Assembly: GCF_008693385.1 (NCBI RefSeq)
Contig: NZ_CP044067.1
Coordinates: forward strand, 1,614,501 to 1,678,500
Source of the DNA: Cupriavidus pauculus
GTDB taxonomy: Bacteria > Pseudomonadota > Gammaproteobacteria > Burkholderiales > Burkholderiaceae
Reading direction: 5' to 3'
DNA: 64,000 bases
The translations under genes were made by a program, and so were the position numbers. The first letter of the stretch is position 1, and each line of letters opens with the position of its first letter. Of the stretch, positions 52,298 through 63,700 are shown piece by piece. Under the pieces are notes generated by a model. That model saw only the letters and a program-made list of their open reading frames with translations, was not told where the DNA came from and ran no database searches.

Positions 52298-53460
52298 CAG
52301 ATGATCTCCAGTTCCGCGCGCAGCGCGCCCGATGCGCGCATCGCTTCCAGAATCGTCTGCAGGTCCGCGGGCGTCGCGCCGAGCGCGTTCAGGCCCTTGA
52401 CCACGGCCGCGAGCGAAGCGCCCGCCTTGACGATCTGCAGCGAACCGCCACCTTGCTTGAGGTCGATCTGCGACACCGGCGCCACGACAGTCTGGCCGCC
52501 GCTGAACGGCGCGGGCTGGCTGATCACCGGCTGCGTGTTGATGACCACGGAGAGGTTGCCATGCGCGATCGCGCAGTCTTCCACCGTCACCGCCTGGTTC
52601 ATCACGATGGAACCGGTCCGCGCGTTGAGGATAACCTTGGCGGGACCCCGTGCGCGCGTCACGTCGATGTTCTCGATGCGCGCGAGGAAGTTGACCCGCT
52701 CGGTGGGCGTCTGCGGCGTGCGCAGCTGCACCACGCGGCCATCGACGGCCTGTGCCACGCCGGGGCCCATCGTGCGGTTGATGGCCTCGATCACGCGCTC
52801 GGCCGTGCCGAAATCGGTGTCCTTGAGTTCGAGGTTCAGGTAGCCGCCTTCCGGCTGGAACGACGGCACCGCGCGCTCGACCACGCCACCGTTGGCGATG
52901 CGGCCGACCGCGAGCTGGTTGATCTGCACCTTGCTGCCATTGGCCGCGGCGCCGGCGCCGCCCACGAGCAGGTTGCCCTGTGCGATCGCGTAGACCTGGC
53001 CGTCGGCGCCCTTGAGCGGCGTCATGAGCAGCGTGCCGCCGCGCAGGCTCTTGGCGTTACCCATCGACGACACCACGACGTCGAGCTGGCTGCCCGGCTG
53101 CGCGAACGGCGGCAGCGTGGCGGTCACCATCACCGCGGCCACGTTCTTGAGCTGCATGTTGCGGCCGGCGGGCAGCGTCACGCCGAGCTGCGAGAGCATG
53201 TTGGTCAAGCTCTGCGTCGTGAACGGCGTCTGGGTGGTCTGGTCGCCCGTGTTGTCGAGGCCCACGACGAGGCCGTAGCCCACGAGCGGATTGTCTCGCA
53301 CGCCCTGGAAGTTGACCAGGTTCTTCAGGCGCTCCGCGCGTGCGCTGCCCACGGTGGCGCCGAGCACGAGCGCGACCATCAGCGCGAAGATCAGCACGCT
53401 GATGAGCGAAGCTACGAGAGACGCCCGAACGTTCGGATGAGTATTCGAAGGCGAAAGCAT
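52297..53460 (-). CDS. flgI: Flagellar P-ring protein FlgI
   Basis: 387 residues. Signal peptide region to about 52 ([18 protein letters not shown], ending GSARA), then mature [33 protein letters not shown] in pieces, the FlgI entry motif. [28 protein letters not shown] closes the protein. Builds the ring in the peptidoglycan layer. The start is set at 53460; a second in-frame ATG at 53484 lies inside flgH. The leader is longer than in most FlgI proteins. Confidence 0.96.
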   Translation of the reverse strand: MLSPSNTHPNVRASLVASLISVLIFALMVALVLGATVGSARAERLKNLVNFQGVRDNPLVGYGLVVGLDNTGDQTTQTPFTTQSLTNMLSQLGVTLPAGRNMQLKNVAAVMVTATLPPFAQPGSQLDVVVSSMGNAKSLRGGTLLMTPLKGADGQVYAIAQGNLLVGGAGAAANGSKVQINQLAVGRIANGGVVERAVPSFQPEGGYLNLELKDTDFGTAERVIEAINRTMGPGVAQAVDGRVVQLRTPQTPTERVNFLARIENIDVTRARGPAKVILNARTGSIVMNQAVTVEDCAIAHGNLSVVINTQPVISQPAPFSGGQTVVAPVSQIDLKQGGGSLQIVKAGASLAAVVKGLNALGATPADLQTILEAMRASGALRAELEII

Positions 53461-53467
53461 GGCGGGA

Positions 53468-54181
53468 TCAGTACGGTAAGACATTGAGGAAGAAGCGCTG
53501 GAGCCAGCCCATGTTCTGCACTTCGTCGATGTACCCCTTGGCGGTGTACTCGATGCGCGCATCGGCCACCTGCGTGGACGGTACGGCGTTGTCGCCGGTA
53601 ATCGTGCGCGGATTCACCACGCCCGAGAACCGGATGAATTCCGCGCCCTGGTTGATGGCCATCTGCTTCTCGCCGGATACCACCAGGTTGCCGTTCGGCA
53701 GCACTTCCAGCACGGTCACGGTAATGGTGCCGTTGAACGTGTTCGCGGCCGATGCACCGCCGCTGGCCTTCATCCCGTTGGCGCCGCTGATGTCCGCGTT
53801 CTGGGACGAGCTGAACAGCCCGCCGAACGCCCTGGGCACCGCGTTGAAGGCAAGATTGGTGTTGCCGGTACGGCTTGCGTTGGTTCCCGATGCCTTGGTG
53901 GCGTTGACGTTCTCGTTGATCACGATCGTCAGGATGTCGCCAACGTTGCGCGGACGGCGATCCTCGAACAGCGGGTTGCCCGCGTACGACGCCTGGAAGA
54001 TGGAGCCGGACGGCGAGATCACGTTGCGCTGTTCCGCGCGCGCGGTGGTCGGCAGCTGGACGAGCGGCTCCTTGGGAATCAGCGCGCAGCCACCGGTGGC
54101 CAGCACGGCGATGCCGGTCAGGCAATACAGCGCGATCGTGCCCATGCGGGACACCTGGGTGGCTTGACTCATCACTGTCAT
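53468..54181 (-). CDS. flgH: Flagellar L-ring lipoprotein FlgH
   Basis: 237 residues with a lipoprotein signal ([13 protein letters not shown], lipidated Cys about 32). Then [38 protein letters not shown] in pieces and [14 protein letters not shown] near the end. Forms the outer-membrane ring. ATGA overlap with the flgG stop; a start nine bases later is also possible. Confidence 0.97.
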   Translation of the reverse strand: MTVMSQATQVSRMGTIALYCLTGIAVLATGGCALIPKEPLVQLPTTARAEQRNVISPSGSIFQASYAGNPLFEDRRPRNVGDILTIVINENVNATKASGTNASRTGNTNLAFNAVPRAFGGLFSSSQNADISGANGMKASGGASAANTFNGTITVTVLEVLPNGNLVVSGEKQMAINQGAEFIRFSGVVNPRTITGDNAVPSTQVADARIEYTAKGYIDEVQNMGWLQRFFLNVLPY

Positions 54182-54963
54182 CCCATCTGGGTCAGGCGCT
54201 GCAGCATCTGGTCAGACGTCTGCACGGCCTTGCTGTTGATCTCGTAAGCGCGCTGGGTCTGGATCATGCTGACCAGTTCTTCCACCACGTTCACGTTGGA
54301 CGATTCCACGTAGCCGCCCTGCAGCGTGCCGGCGCCATTCAGGCCGGGCACGGACGTGTTGGGCGCGCCCGAGGCGTCGGTCTGCGCGTACAGGTTCTCG
54401 CCCAGGCTTTCGAGGCCGGTCGGGTTCGGGAACGTGGCGAGCTGGATCTGGCCGACGTTGACGGCGTTGGTCTGGCCCGGCGTGGTCACGGTCACCGTGC
54501 CGTCGCGTGCGATGGACAGCGACGTGTAGTTGGCCGGCAGCGTGATGGCCGGGTTCAGCACGAAGCCGCTCGACGTGGTCAGCTGGCCGTTCGGGTCCAC
54601 CTGGAACGAACCGTCACGCGTGTACGACGTGGTGCCGTCGGGCATCGTCACCTGGAAGAAGCCCTGGCCGATGATCGCGACGTCGCGCGAGTTGCCGGTT
54701 TGCTGCGGGTTGCCCTGCGTGTGGATGCGCTCCGTGGCAACGGGACGCACACCGGTACCGAGTTGCAGGCCCGAAGGCAGCACGGTCTGGTCGGACGACA
54801 GCGCTCCGGGCTGGCGGATCGTCTGGTACATCAGTTCCTCGAACACCGCGCGGCTGCGCTTGAAGCCCGTGGTCGACACGTTGGCCAGGTTGTTCGAGAT
54901 CACGTCCATCTGCGTCTGCTGCGCATCGAGACCGGTCTTGGCAATCCAAAGAGAGCGGATCAT
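54178..54963 (-). CDS. flgG: Flagellar distal rod protein FlgG
   Basis: 261 residues, the standard length. [41 protein letters not shown] (pieces) and the C-terminal [33 protein letters not shown] are diagnostic. Makes the long distal rod between P and L rings. Follows flgF with a 46-bp gap; coupled to flgH. Confidence 0.98.
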   Translation of the reverse strand: MIRSLWIAKTGLDAQQTQMDVISNNLANVSTTGFKRSRAVFEELMYQTIRQPGALSSDQTVLPSGLQLGTGVRPVATERIHTQGNPQQTGNSRDVAIIGQGFFQVTMPDGTTSYTRDGSFQVDPNGQLTTSSGFVLNPAITLPANYTSLSIARDGTVTVTTPGQTNAVNVGQIQLATFPNPTGLESLGENLYAQTDASGAPNTSVPGLNGAGTLQGGYVESSNVNVVEELVSMIQTQRAYEINSKAVQTSDQMLQRLTQMG

Positions 54964-55009
54964 GTTGTTCCTTCTGTATCTGCTGTGAGCGTGACGGGTG
55001 CTGCGCGCT

Positions 55010-55753
55010 TCAGTTGTTGCCCAGCAACGCGTTCGCGCGCTGGTCGTTCGAATCCACGCCGGAGATCATCTTCATCTGCATCTCGAAACGGCGGGCGTTG
55101 GCGATCATGTCCACCATCGCTTCCACGGGATTCACGTTGCTGCCTTCCAGCGCGCCCGAAATGACTTTCACGCTCGGGTCAGCCTGCAGCGGCTCCGCGC
55201 CCTGGCGCAGACGGAACAGGCCGTCGTCGCCACGCGCGAGCGAATCTGGGGGCGCATTGACCACACGAATGCGGCCAAGCTGCGCGAGGCCGTTGGGCTG
55301 GTCGCCCGGGCCACGCGCCACCACGCTGCCATCGTTGCCGATGGTCAGCTGTGCGTTCTGCGGTACCGCCATCGGACCGCCTTCGCCGAGCACCTGCAGG
55401 CCCGTGGAGGTCTGCAGCTGGCCGTCGGCCGACACCTGCAGCGAACCGGCACGCGTATAGGCTTCGGTGCCGTCCGGCAGTTGCACTGCCAGCCAGCCGT
55501 TGCCGGTGAACGCGAGGTCCAGGTCGCGGCCCGTGTAGGTCAGCGGGCCCGCCTTCATGTCCGCGCCCGGCGTGGACGCCAGCGTGAACGAGCGGGTCTG
55601 CGTTTCCTGCCCCACCACCGGCACCGCGCGATACATGTTGATCTGCGCGCGGAAGGCCGGCGTGGAAGCGTTGGCCAGGTTGTTCGATACCGCGGCCTGC
55701 TGGTCGAGTATCTGCTTGGCGCCCGACAGGGCGGTATAGATCAGGCGGTCCAT
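55010..55753 (-). CDS. flgF: Flagellar proximal rod protein FlgF
   Basis: 247 residues: [34 protein letters not shown] and [31 protein letters not shown] (pieces) bracket the variable domain. Proximal rod component, homologous to FlgG. Follows flgE by 19 bp. Confidence 0.97.
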   Translation of the reverse strand: MDRLIYTALSGAKQILDQQAAVSNNLANASTPAFRAQINMYRAVPVVGQETQTRSFTLASTPGADMKAGPLTYTGRDLDLAFTGNGWLAVQLPDGTEAYTRAGSLQVSADGQLQTSTGLQVLGEGGPMAVPQNAQLTIGNDGSVVARGPGDQPNGLAQLGRIRVVNAPPDSLARGDDGLFRLRQGAEPLQADPSVKVISGALEGSNVNPVEAMVDMIANARRFEMQMKMISGVDSNDQRANALLGNN

Positions 55754-55772
55754 GGCGGTCCGTCAGCGCGCG

Positions 55773-57008
55773 TCAGATGTTCACCAGGGTCTGCAGGACC
55801 GTGTCCTGCGCCTTGATGGTCTGTGCGTTCGCCTGGTAGTTACGTTGCGCGACGATCAGGTTCACCAGTTCGCCCGAAAGGTCCACGTTGGATTGCTCCA
55901 CCGCGTTCGACTGCAGCGTGCCCATCGAACCGCCGGCCGAGCCGAGCAGTTCCGGACCCGACGCGCCGGTCGAGGACCACACGTTGTTGCCTTCCGGCTT
56001 CAGGCCTTCGGCGTTGGCGAATGCGGCCAGCGCGATGGTGCCCAGCGAACGGGTCTGCTCGTTCGAGTACGAACCGAGGATCGTGCCGTCTTCCTGCACG
56101 CTGAAGCCGAGCAGCGAGCCCGATGCGAAACCGTTCTGCACGATCGACTTCGGATCGTTGTCGGCGCCGAACTGCGTGGTGCCGGTCAGGTTCAGCGTCA
56201 TGTTCATCGCGGCGGCGCCATTGCCGGCCGGCAGCGTCAGCGCCGGGTTCGCGGGCGTCGTGGACTGCATCACGCCGGCGTTGTCGAACGACAGCGTCAC
56301 GGGCGTGCCGCCCACGATATTGCCGTTGGCGTCCAGCACGCGCATGGTCCAGTCGGTACCGCCGGCGACCGTCGGGGCCGCGCCCGACTTCGAGAAGTAG
56401 GCGGTCAGCTGCACCTTGTTGCCGAGCGAGTCGTACGCGGTGATCGGCGTGGTGTAGTTGTACATGGATTTGGTCGGCAGCACGGCCGGTGCGGGCGGCG
56501 CGGCCGGCGTCGTGGCGAACGCGGTGGTCGGCACGGTGCTGCGCGAGTCCAGCTGGAACTGCGCGGTGATCTGCGTGGTGGCCTGCGGCGGCAGCTGGGC
56601 GTTGCTGATCGTGATCGGCTGCGGTACGCCCGTGGTCTGGCCGGCGGCGTAACCCGTCACCTGCAGGCCGCTCGCGTTGACCAGACGGCCGTCCGGCAGC
56701 TGCTGCAGCTGGCCGTTGCGCGAGTAATACACCTGACCTTGTTCGTTGACGAGGCGGAAGAAGCCGTTGCCGTTGCTGATGGCCGTGTCGAGGTTCCGCC
56801 CCGATGCGGCGATGTTGCCGTTACCGAACGACTGCACCACCGAGTTCACGCGCACGCCCAGGCCGATCTTCGAGCCTGCGTAGACGTCGGCGAACTGCGC
56901 CGTGGAAGCCTTGAAGCCAACGGTGTTCGCGTTGGCGATGTTGTTACCGATCACGTCCAGGTTGGACGCCGCGGCGTTCAGACCGCTTACCCCTTGACCA
57001 AAACCCAT
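55773..57008 (-). CDS. flgE: Flagellar hook protein FlgE
   Basis: 411 residues. MGFGQGVSGLNAAASNLDVIGNNIANANTVGFKASTAQF (pieces), central beta domains with the TSMYNYTTPITAYDSLGN-type hook motif, and C-terminal SNVDLSGELVNLIVAQRNYQANAQTIK. Polymerises into the hook that joins motor and filament. 77 bp after flgD, which encodes its cap. Confidence 0.98.
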   Translation of the reverse strand: MGFGQGVSGLNAAASNLDVIGNNIANANTVGFKASTAQFADVYAGSKIGLGVRVNSVVQSFGNGNIAASGRNLDTAISNGNGFFRLVNEQGQVYYSRNGQLQQLPDGRLVNASGLQVTGYAAGQTTGVPQPITISNAQLPPQATTQITAQFQLDSRSTVPTTAFATTPAAPPAPAVLPTKSMYNYTTPITAYDSLGNKVQLTAYFSKSGAAPTVAGGTDWTMRVLDANGNIVGGTPVTLSFDNAGVMQSTTPANPALTLPAGNGAAAMNMTLNLTGTTQFGADNDPKSIVQNGFASGSLLGFSVQEDGTILGSYSNEQTRSLGTIALAAFANAEGLKPEGNNVWSSTGASGPELLGSAGGSMGTLQSNAVEQSNVDLSGELVNLIVAQRNYQANAQTIKAQDTVLQTLVNI

Positions 57009-57085
57009 GACTTTCCCCTTTTAAGGCTGTCTTTCGATATTTGCCCGCACTCGTATGCGGACCGGGTGAAGAATTCGAATCCGAC

Positions 57086-57751
57086 TTACGAGATGCGGCG
57101 CACGTCGTCGACGTTGGCCGTGGTACCGTCTTCGAGGTTGACCAGCACGCCGGTGCTGTCGCCACTGATGCCCTGCACCTTGCCGGTAACGAGCGCGACG
57201 GGACCGACGTCCTTGCCCGCGGCCGTGGCCGTGACCTTGAACTTGTAGTCGCCATCGGGCACCGCGCCGCCCTGGTCGTTCTTGCCGTCCCAGGCGATGT
57301 CGTGCACGCCCGCGGTCTGGCCCTTCATGTCGATCGTGCGAACGACGTTGCCGTTCGCGTCCAGCACCTGCACCTGCACCGCATCGGCCGTGCTCGGGAT
57401 GTCCATGGCGATCTTGCCCGGCACGCCCGCGTCCACCGACACGGCGCTGCCCGGAACCAGCACGGTACGGCCGATCAGGTTCGCGGAGTCCATCGCGCGG
57501 CTGGCCGCGGTCTGCGACAGCAGCGCGTTCAGCGTGGAGTTCACGTTCTGGAGACCGCTCACGGTGGAGATCTGCGCGAGCTGCGAAGTCAGCTGCGAGT
57601 TGTCCATCGGGTTGAGCGGGTCCTGGTTGTTCAGCTGCGTGACCAGCATCTTCAGAAAGTTGTTCTGGATGTCGGACGCGCTTGCACTGCCCCCCGCGAG
57701 GGCGCTGTTCAGGGCGGAGTTGTCGTTGCTGACGCTCGAGGTCGAAGTCAT
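57086..57751 (-). CDS. flgD: Flagellar hook capping protein FlgD
   Basis: 221 residues. IQNNFLKMLVTQLNNQDPLNPMDNSQLTSQLAQISTVSGLQNVN (pieces) is the FlgD signature; a FlgD Ig-like/Tudor region follows (VRTIDMKGQTAGVHDIAWDG). Scaffold needed for hook assembly and lost from the finished hook. Confidence 0.97.
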   Translation of the reverse strand: MTSTSSVSNDNSALNSALAGGSASASDIQNNFLKMLVTQLNNQDPLNPMDNSQLTSQLAQISTVSGLQNVNSTLNALLSQTAASRAMDSANLIGRTVLVPGSAVSVDAGVPGKIAMDIPSTADAVQVQVLDANGNVVRTIDMKGQTAGVHDIAWDGKNDQGGAVPDGDYKFKVTATAAGKDVGPVALVTGKVQGISGDSTGVLVNLEDGTTANVDDVRRIS

Positions 57752-57790
57752 TGTGGTTTCCGGCTAGTCCTGGAGAGAATTTCGTTCACA

Positions 57791-58198
57791 TCACTGACCG
57801 ATGGTCAGTGTCTTGAGCATCATGGTCTTCGCGGTGTTGAGCACTTCGACGTTGGCCTGATACGAACGCGAGGCGGAGATCATGTTCACCATCTCTTCCA
57901 CCGGGTTCACGTTCGGCATCGTCACGTATCCGTTGGCGTCAGCCAGCGGATGCGCGGGGTTGTGGACCTTCCGCGCCGGCGATGGGTCTTCCATCACGCC
58001 CTCCACCTGCACGCCGCCCACGTCGGTCTGCCCCGGCGTCGGCGCCATGCCGAAGATGACCTGCTTGGCGCGGTACGGCTGGCCGTTCGGTGCAACGGCA
58101 CTGTCCGCGTTGGCGAGGTTGGACGCCGTCACGTTCATGCGTTGCGACTGGGCCGCCATCGCGGAACCCGATACGTCGAAAATGCTCATCGAAGGCAT
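57791..58198 (-). CDS. flgC: Flagellar proximal rod protein FlgC
   Basis: 135 residues: [27 protein letters not shown] and [35 protein letters not shown] (pieces), the conserved ends of a rod protein. 23 bp after flgB, 39 bp before flgD. Confidence 0.98.
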   Translation of the reverse strand: MPSMSIFDVSGSAMAAQSQRMNVTASNLANADSAVAPNGQPYRAKQVIFGMAPTPGQTDVGGVQVEGVMEDPSPARKVHNPAHPLADANGYVTMPNVNPVEEMVNMISASRSYQANVEVLNTAKTMMLKTLTIGQ

Positions 58199-58221
58199 GG
58201 TCTGGCTCCTTGGCTTCGTCT

Positions 58222-58629
58222 TTAGCTCTGGATTGCCGCAAGCATCGTCTTGATCTTGCCGCTGACCACCGTGAGGCCCATCTCGTAGTGCACGGTGTTG
58301 TCCGCGAACGCCACGCGCTCGGTATCCATTTCCACGGTGTTGCCGTCGATGCTCGACTGCAGCGGAATGCGGTACTGCAGGTCGTCGTCGTTCGACGCGG
58401 CCGCCTGTGCAGGCAGATGACGCGTCTGCGTGGTCGACAGCGACAGGCCTTCGTTGCGCTTGCCGCGTTCCACGGATTCGCTCAGCTTGCTCGCGAAATC
58501 GAAGTCGCGCGCCTTGTAGCCCGGCGTATCCGCGTGGGCGATGTTGGAAGCAATCACCGATTGCCGCTGGCTACGGAGGCTCAGCGCATCCTGCTGGAAG
58601 CGCAATGCCGCATCGAGTCTGTCGATCAT
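58222..58629 (-). CDS. flgB: Flagellar proximal rod protein FlgB
   Basis: 135 residues: [41 protein letters not shown] (pieces). First gene of the rod-hook operon flgBCDEFGHIJ. It faces flgA across a 260-bp divergent region that must contain both promoters; no sigma-28-like element was seen there, consistent with earlier expression. Confidence 0.98.
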   Translation of the reverse strand: MIDRLDAALRFQQDALSLRSQRQSVIASNIAHADTPGYKARDFDFASKLSESVERGKRNEGLSLSTTQTRHLPAQAAASNDDDLQYRIPLQSSIDGNTVEMDTERVAFADNTVHYEMGLTVVSGKIKTMLAAIQS

Positions 58630-58889
58630 GTCTGTCTGCCTTTCCTGCTAATGGGGCTTCTTCAGGGTTGCCATCTTAGGTGCCGGGTTGTCGAGCCAAT
58701 CGTCCGAATAGGGATGGGAAATCCGCGCAATTCGCGCCGCGCTCTCGCGCGAGGCTGCCTACAATGGGCTCCACTGACTGGCATGCCGTTCGCGCCCGCC
58801 ATCAGGCCGCACGGCGCTTTCACGGGGCGCCGCACGGCCCGCCCGCGCAACCGTTGCCATGTCGAGTTGTTTTTTCCCATCCTTGCTGG

Positions 58890-59642
58890 ATGTCGCTCAT
58901 GACTCGTTTCCAACAGGCCGCCCGGCTGCTAGCACTGGCCGGGCTCGCCTTGTCGTTCCTCCCGCCCGCGCAGGCCGCGCCGGCGCAGGTCACGCCGGTT
59001 CAGGTTGCACCGGCCGTCAACCCTTTTCCGGAAGATCCCGTTCGCGCCGCGGTCGAGCAGTTCCTGCTGCGCCAGGCCATCGGCCTGCCCGGCAAGGTCA
59101 GCGTGCAGGTGATTCCGCCATCGGGCGGCCGTGCGCCCGACTGCGTGGCGCCGGACCCGTTCCTGCCCGCGGGCTCCGCGCCGTGGGGCCGCGTCAATGT
59201 CGGCGTGCGCTGCGGCGGCGACCGTCCATGGACGCGCTATATCCAGGCACGGGTGTCCGTGCTGACTGATTACTACGTGGCCGCGCGCGCGATGGCGCCG
59301 GGCGAGCCCATCGATGTGGCGGACCTCGAACTGCGCCAGGGCGATCTGGCCGCGCTGCCGCGCGCGGTGGTCACCGATCCGTCGCAGGTAGCGGGCGCCG
59401 TGGCGGCCAACCGTATCGCCGCGGGTTCGCCGATGCGGACCGATCTGATGAAGAAGGCGATTGCGGTCCGCTCCGGCCAGACCGTGACCGTGGCGGTGGA
59501 AGGCGATGCGTTCCAGCTCACGAGCGAAGGCAAGGTGCTGGCGGATGCCGCGCCGGGCACGTCTGTACAGGTGCGCCTGCGCAACGGTCAGGTCGTGAGC
59601 GGGATGGTCCGCAACGCTGATACGGTCGTTTTGCAGCAGTGA
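58890..59642 (+). CDS. flgA: Flagellar P-ring assembly chaperone FlgA
   Basis: About 250 residues. Signal peptide LLALAGLALSFLPPAQA, then a SAF-like domain with VLTDYYVAARAMAPGEPIDVADLELRQGDLAALPRAV (pieces) and the C-terminal IAVRSGQTVTVAVEGDAFQLTSEGKVL, RLRNGQVVSGMV. Periplasmic chaperone for FlgI. The start may be 58890 or 58899. Divergent from flgB. Confidence 0.95.
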   Translation: MSLMTRFQQAARLLALAGLALSFLPPAQAAPAQVTPVQVAPAVNPFPEDPVRAAVEQFLLRQAIGLPGKVSVQVIPPSGGRAPDCVAPDPFLPAGSAPWGRVNVGVRCGGDRPWTRYIQARVSVLTDYYVAARAMAPGEPIDVADLELRQGDLAALPRAVVTDPSQVAGAVAANRIAAGSPMRTDLMKKAIAVRSGQTVTVAVEGDAFQLTSEGKVLADAAPGTSVQVRLRNGQVVSGMVRNADTVVLQQ

Positions 59643-59786
59643 CCGTTCTAACGAATTTGTACGAAGAAGGCTGAAGTAGCTGTTGGGATCCCCGATGTTG
59701 GGACGGCGTTGGAGGGGCGTGCGAGAATGCCGGGACCTCTCCCCCAAAAAGTGTGGGAAAGCGTACGTTCAGGCACATCGAACCCC

Positions 59787-59814
59787 TAAAGTTTGGGGAT
59801 CGGCCGTCCGTTAA
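59787..59814 (+). promoter_or_regulatory. Sigma-28-like promoter for flgM
   Basis: TAAA (part of TAAAGTTT, identical to the enteric -35 element), 16 bases, TCCGTTAA. Located 29 bp before the flgM start, giving a leader of about 22 bases. FlgM made from a sigma-28 promoter is the classic feedback arrangement. Confidence 0.6.
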
Positions 59815-59842
59815 GTCAGAGGAAACCAGCAAGGAACACCCC

Positions 59843-60163
59843 GTGAAGATCAATCAATCCACCACGACCAGGCCGGCGGACAACGCTGCCGGCGATGCTG
59901 CCCGTCCGGCGGCCGCCGCGGCAACCCCGCAGGATCCGGCCGCGCTGAGCGGCGTGCGCGTGAGCCCGCTGGCCGCGCAAGTGCGCGAGATCGGCAATCG
60001 CCTGGTCAACGACACCGACGACGATATCGATACCGCCAAGGTCGAGGAGATCCGCCAGGCCATCGCCGAAGGCCGGATCAAGATCGATCCCAGCAAGATC
60101 GCCGACGGGTTGCTCGCGTCTCTGCGTGAGCTCGCCCAGGGCGACACTCAACAACCTAGCTGA
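59843..60163 (+). CDS. flgM: Anti-sigma-28 factor FlgM
   Basis: 106 residues. Start GTG behind AAGGA; VKINQSTTTRP is the normal FlgM N-terminus. The C-terminal inhibitory half reads VRVSPLAAQVREIGNRLVNDTDDDIDTAKVEEIRQAIAEG (pieces) and IDPSKIADGLLASLREL. Binds FliA until the hook is finished, then is exported. Overlong in-frame starts upstream would run through the promoter. Confidence 0.96.
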   Translation: MKINQSTTTRPADNAAGDAARPAAAAATPQDPAALSGVRVSPLAAQVREIGNRLVNDTDDDIDTAKVEEIRQAIAEGRIKIDPSKIADGLLASLRELAQGDTQQPS

Positions 60164-60164
60164 C

Positions 60165-60629
60165 ATGACCCAAGAAGCCCTGATCCAGACACTGAAGCGT
60201 GAATCCAATGCCATCCTGGCATTTGGCCGTGCCCTCGCCGAAGAGCGGGACGCACTGAAGCGTAATGATTTCCAGGCACTGAGCGAACTGCTCAGCCGGA
60301 AAGTGGAACTGGCTCAGGCACTCACGCGCGAGACTGCCGCGCGTGAGGCGCAGATGATCGCGCTGGGTCTGCGCGTGGGTCCCGGCGGCCTGCTGATCGG
60401 CCGCCCGGTCGATCCGGCCGTGACCGACGCATGGCGCAAGATCGTGTTCTTCGCGCACAAGGCGAAGGAATCGAACGAGGTCAACGGCGCGATCGTCAAC
60501 GCGCACCTCGAGTTCACGCAGGAAGCCATCCAGGTCCTGCGCAACGGCGGCGCCGATCCCAACGAGATGTACGGCCGCGACGGCAAGTCGCAGAACGCGG
60601 CCGCGGGCGTACAGCTCGCGGCGGGTTAA
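60165..60629 (+). CDS. flgN: Flagellar export chaperone FlgN
   Basis: 154 residues, helical: EALIQTLKRESNAILAFGRALAEERDALKRNDFQALSELLSRK (pieces), and C-terminal EMYGRDGKSQNAAAG. Chaperone for FlgK and FlgL before export. Starts two bases after the flgM stop, so they are coexpressed. Confidence 0.93.
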   Translation: MTQEALIQTLKRESNAILAFGRALAEERDALKRNDFQALSELLSRKVELAQALTRETAAREAQMIALGLRVGPGGLLIGRPVDPAVTDAWRKIVFFAHKAKESNEVNGAIVNAHLEFTQEAIQVLRNGGADPNEMYGRDGKSQNAAAGVQLAAG

Positions 60630-60687
60630 GCCGTCTCTCGGCTGTCCGCTCCGGACGGGAGCGCGCGGGTGTCGTAGGTGGCGCGGC

Positions 60688-60693
60688 TATAAT
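60688..60693 (+). promoter_or_regulatory. TATAAT -10 element before the kinase-like gene
   Basis: Perfect TATAAT 27 bp before the ATG of the kinase-like/ATPase gene. No good -35 hexamer at the right distance, so a weak or activated sigma-70 promoter is possible. Confidence 0.35.
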
Positions 60694-60719
60694 GCGCAGA
60701 CTGCACGCGGCCTGCGCCC

Positions 60720-63700
60720 ATGATCGATCTTTCCAGCCGAAGCTTCATCGAGTTGTATCGCGGCACGCCGCGCCTCGAGCGCGCCGCGGCTGCGCGGGCG
60801 CCGTCCCTGCTGGTGGCGGGACGTGGCGACCGGGCGCTGGACGCATTGCAGCGCGAGTATGCGTTGCGCGATCAGCTCGACGAGCGCTGGGCCGTGCTGC
60901 CGCGCGCGCTCGTGCCTTATGGCGACACCACGGTGCTGGTGCTCGCGGACCCCGGTGGTGAGCCGCTGGCCCTTGCGGCCGCGCGGCTACTGCCGGATCA
61001 ACTCTCCCTTGCGATTCGACTCGTGACGTGCATCGCCGCCATGCATGCGGCGGGGCTCGTGCATTGCGCGCTCACGCCCGGGCGGTTCCTGGCCGTTGGT
61101 GGCGACGCCGATGCGCCGGTACGCGTGACGGGCTTCGGGGCAGCCGTCCGCCACGATGGCGATGGTGGCCGCGGCGTGCAGGCGAATGGCGACGGGAAGG
61201 CGGAAGCGAAGCCGGAAGAGGAATGGGACGATCGGGCGCTGCGCTACATGGCGCCGGAGCTGTCGGGCCGCATGAACATCCGCATCGATGCGCGGGCGGA
61301 TCTCTACGCCCTCGGATGCATCCTCCATGAACTGTTCGTCGGCGCCCCGCCGTTCGACTACCCCGATACCGCCGCATGTGTGCATGCACACGCGACGCAA
61401 CGGCCCGCGCCGCTCCATGCGGTTGCCCAGCATGTCCCCGAGCCGCTATCGCGCATCGTCATGAAGCTGCTCGAGAAGGCCCCCGACCAGCGCTATGCGA
61501 ACGCCATGGAGCTGCTCTCGGACCTGCGCCAGTGCGACACGCTGCGACGCCGGCACGGCGATATTCCGCCGGTCACGTTCGATCGCCAGGCCGCGCTGCA
61601 ACGGCTGCGCCACGCCGAACGCGTCTTCGGCCGCGAGCAGGAAGCGGCGACACTGATGGACGCCTACGCGGATGTCGCGGCACATGGGCGTATGCGCGTG
61701 GTCTGGATCTCCGGCGACGCGGGCATCGGCAAATCCGCGTTGCTCAACGAGACCGCCACGCGCCTGCGCCGCATCTACACACCGCTGCTTGCCAGCGTCA
61801 AGAGCGAAGAAGGCCGGCGGGGTGCGCCCTACGGCCTCCTCGTGCGAGCCCTCGAACCATTGCTCCAGTTCGTGCTCGGCTGTCCCGACGACGAGTATGC
61901 CGCGTGGCGCGAACGCATTCGCCAGGCCACGGCGCCGGTCGGCCGTACGCTGGCTACCCTGCTGCCCGCGCTGACCGTCGTGCTGGGCCCGATGCCCGAT
62001 GCGCTCGACGCGCCGGACGGATCGCCGCTGATCGAGCGCGAACGCGTGCAGCAGGGTATCGCCCGGCTCCTCGCTTGCTTTGCCACGCGCGCGCGGCCGC
62101 TGGTCCTGCTGCTCGACGACCTGCAATGGGCCGACGTGGGCACGCTGCAGGTACTCGAACGGCTCGTGCAGCATCCCACGGCCATGCCGCTGCTGCTTGT
62201 CGGCGCCTTTCGAGCGCGGGAGGTCGGCGCCGAGCATCTGTTGCGCAATGGCGTGCTGGCCAACTACGGTGTGCGCGTCGCGCTCGGCCCGCTGCATCCA
62301 CCCGCGCTGCTCGCGTGGCTTGCGAGCGCGTTGCGGTATGACGCGCGTGACGCAACGGAAGATGCGATGGACGATGCCGGCAATCTGGCATCGCTGAGCG
62401 AGGAGATCGGCCGCAAGACCGAACACAATCCGTTCTACGTGCTGCAGCTGCTGCGCCTGCTGGCCGACGACGGACTGCTGACGTTCGACGAGGCATCGGC
62501 CAGCTGGCGCTGGCAGCTCGATCGGATCGTCACGCACCCAGGCATCGGCACCGTCCTGGAACTGCTCGCGCATCGGCTCGAGCAAATGCCGACCAGCGCG
62601 CAGGGCATGCTGCGTCTGCTGGCCTGCCTGGGCGATCGCGCATCGACGGAGACGATCGCCATCGCCGCGAATCTGGATGCCGCCGCCACGCAGCGCGCGA
62701 TGCGCATCGCGGCCGAGGCCGGCGCGATCCACCGCGATGGCAGCGACTGGGTGTTCGCGCACGACCGTATCCGCGAAGCGGCCTACGCCTCGATCCCGCT
62801 CGAGGCCCGCGCGCCCTGGCATCTGCGCATCGCGCGACGGCTGCTCGCCCATCCCGTCTCGCAGGCCGACGTCTTCTCGATGGCGACGCAGGTCGGTCTC
62901 GCACGATCCGTCGTGGACGATCCCGACGAACGCCGCGCATTCGCGCGGCTCAACATCGATGCGGGCCTGCACGCGAAAGCCGCCACGGCCCACCATTCGG
63001 CGCTCGCATTCTTCCGCACGGCACTCGCCTTTCTGGGCGAAGACGACGCGAGCGAGGACGGCTTGACCGCGCGCATGCTGTGCGGCGAAGCAGAATTCAT
63101 GACCGGTGCGCTCGCGGCCGCGGAGGCACGGTTGTCCGCGCTCGAAGCCGCGGCCGGCGACGGCGTATTCGGCGCCGGCCTCGCGCGCCTGCGCGTGGCG
63201 CTGTACACGACGCTCGGCGCGTACGAGATGGCCCTGTGCGTCGGCCAGGCGTTTCTCGCGCGCGCCGGCATTCACCTGCCGCCGCAGGCTGCCGACGACG
63301 ACGTCGCGCGCGAACATGCCCAGTTGCGCGGCTGGCTCGACCGGCACGGCATCCATGGACTGCGCGCGCTGCCTGTGGCCACCGACCCGCTACGGCATGC
63401 GCTGACCGATATCGTCGCCGACCTGGTTCCCGCCGCGTTGTTCACGGACCAACGCATGTTCGACCTGTTGCTGCTGCGTGGCGTCAACCTCGCCATCGCC
63501 TACGGACACTGCGACGGATCGGCGTACGTCTACGTCTGCATGAACATGATCGTCGGCATGCGCTACGACGACTACGCAGCCTCGCGCGCATTCGGCGAAC
63601 TTGCGCTGCACCTGGTCGACGAGCGCCGCCTCGAGCGCTATCGCGGTCGCGTGTACATGGCATTCGGCGCGCTCGTCGTGCCGTGGATCATGCCCGCCCG

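Noticed and set aside
61446..63356. A 636-codon minus-strand frame inside the kinase-like gene
   Set aside because: Antisense shadow; the plus-strand frame has kinase, Walker A and Walker B motifs.
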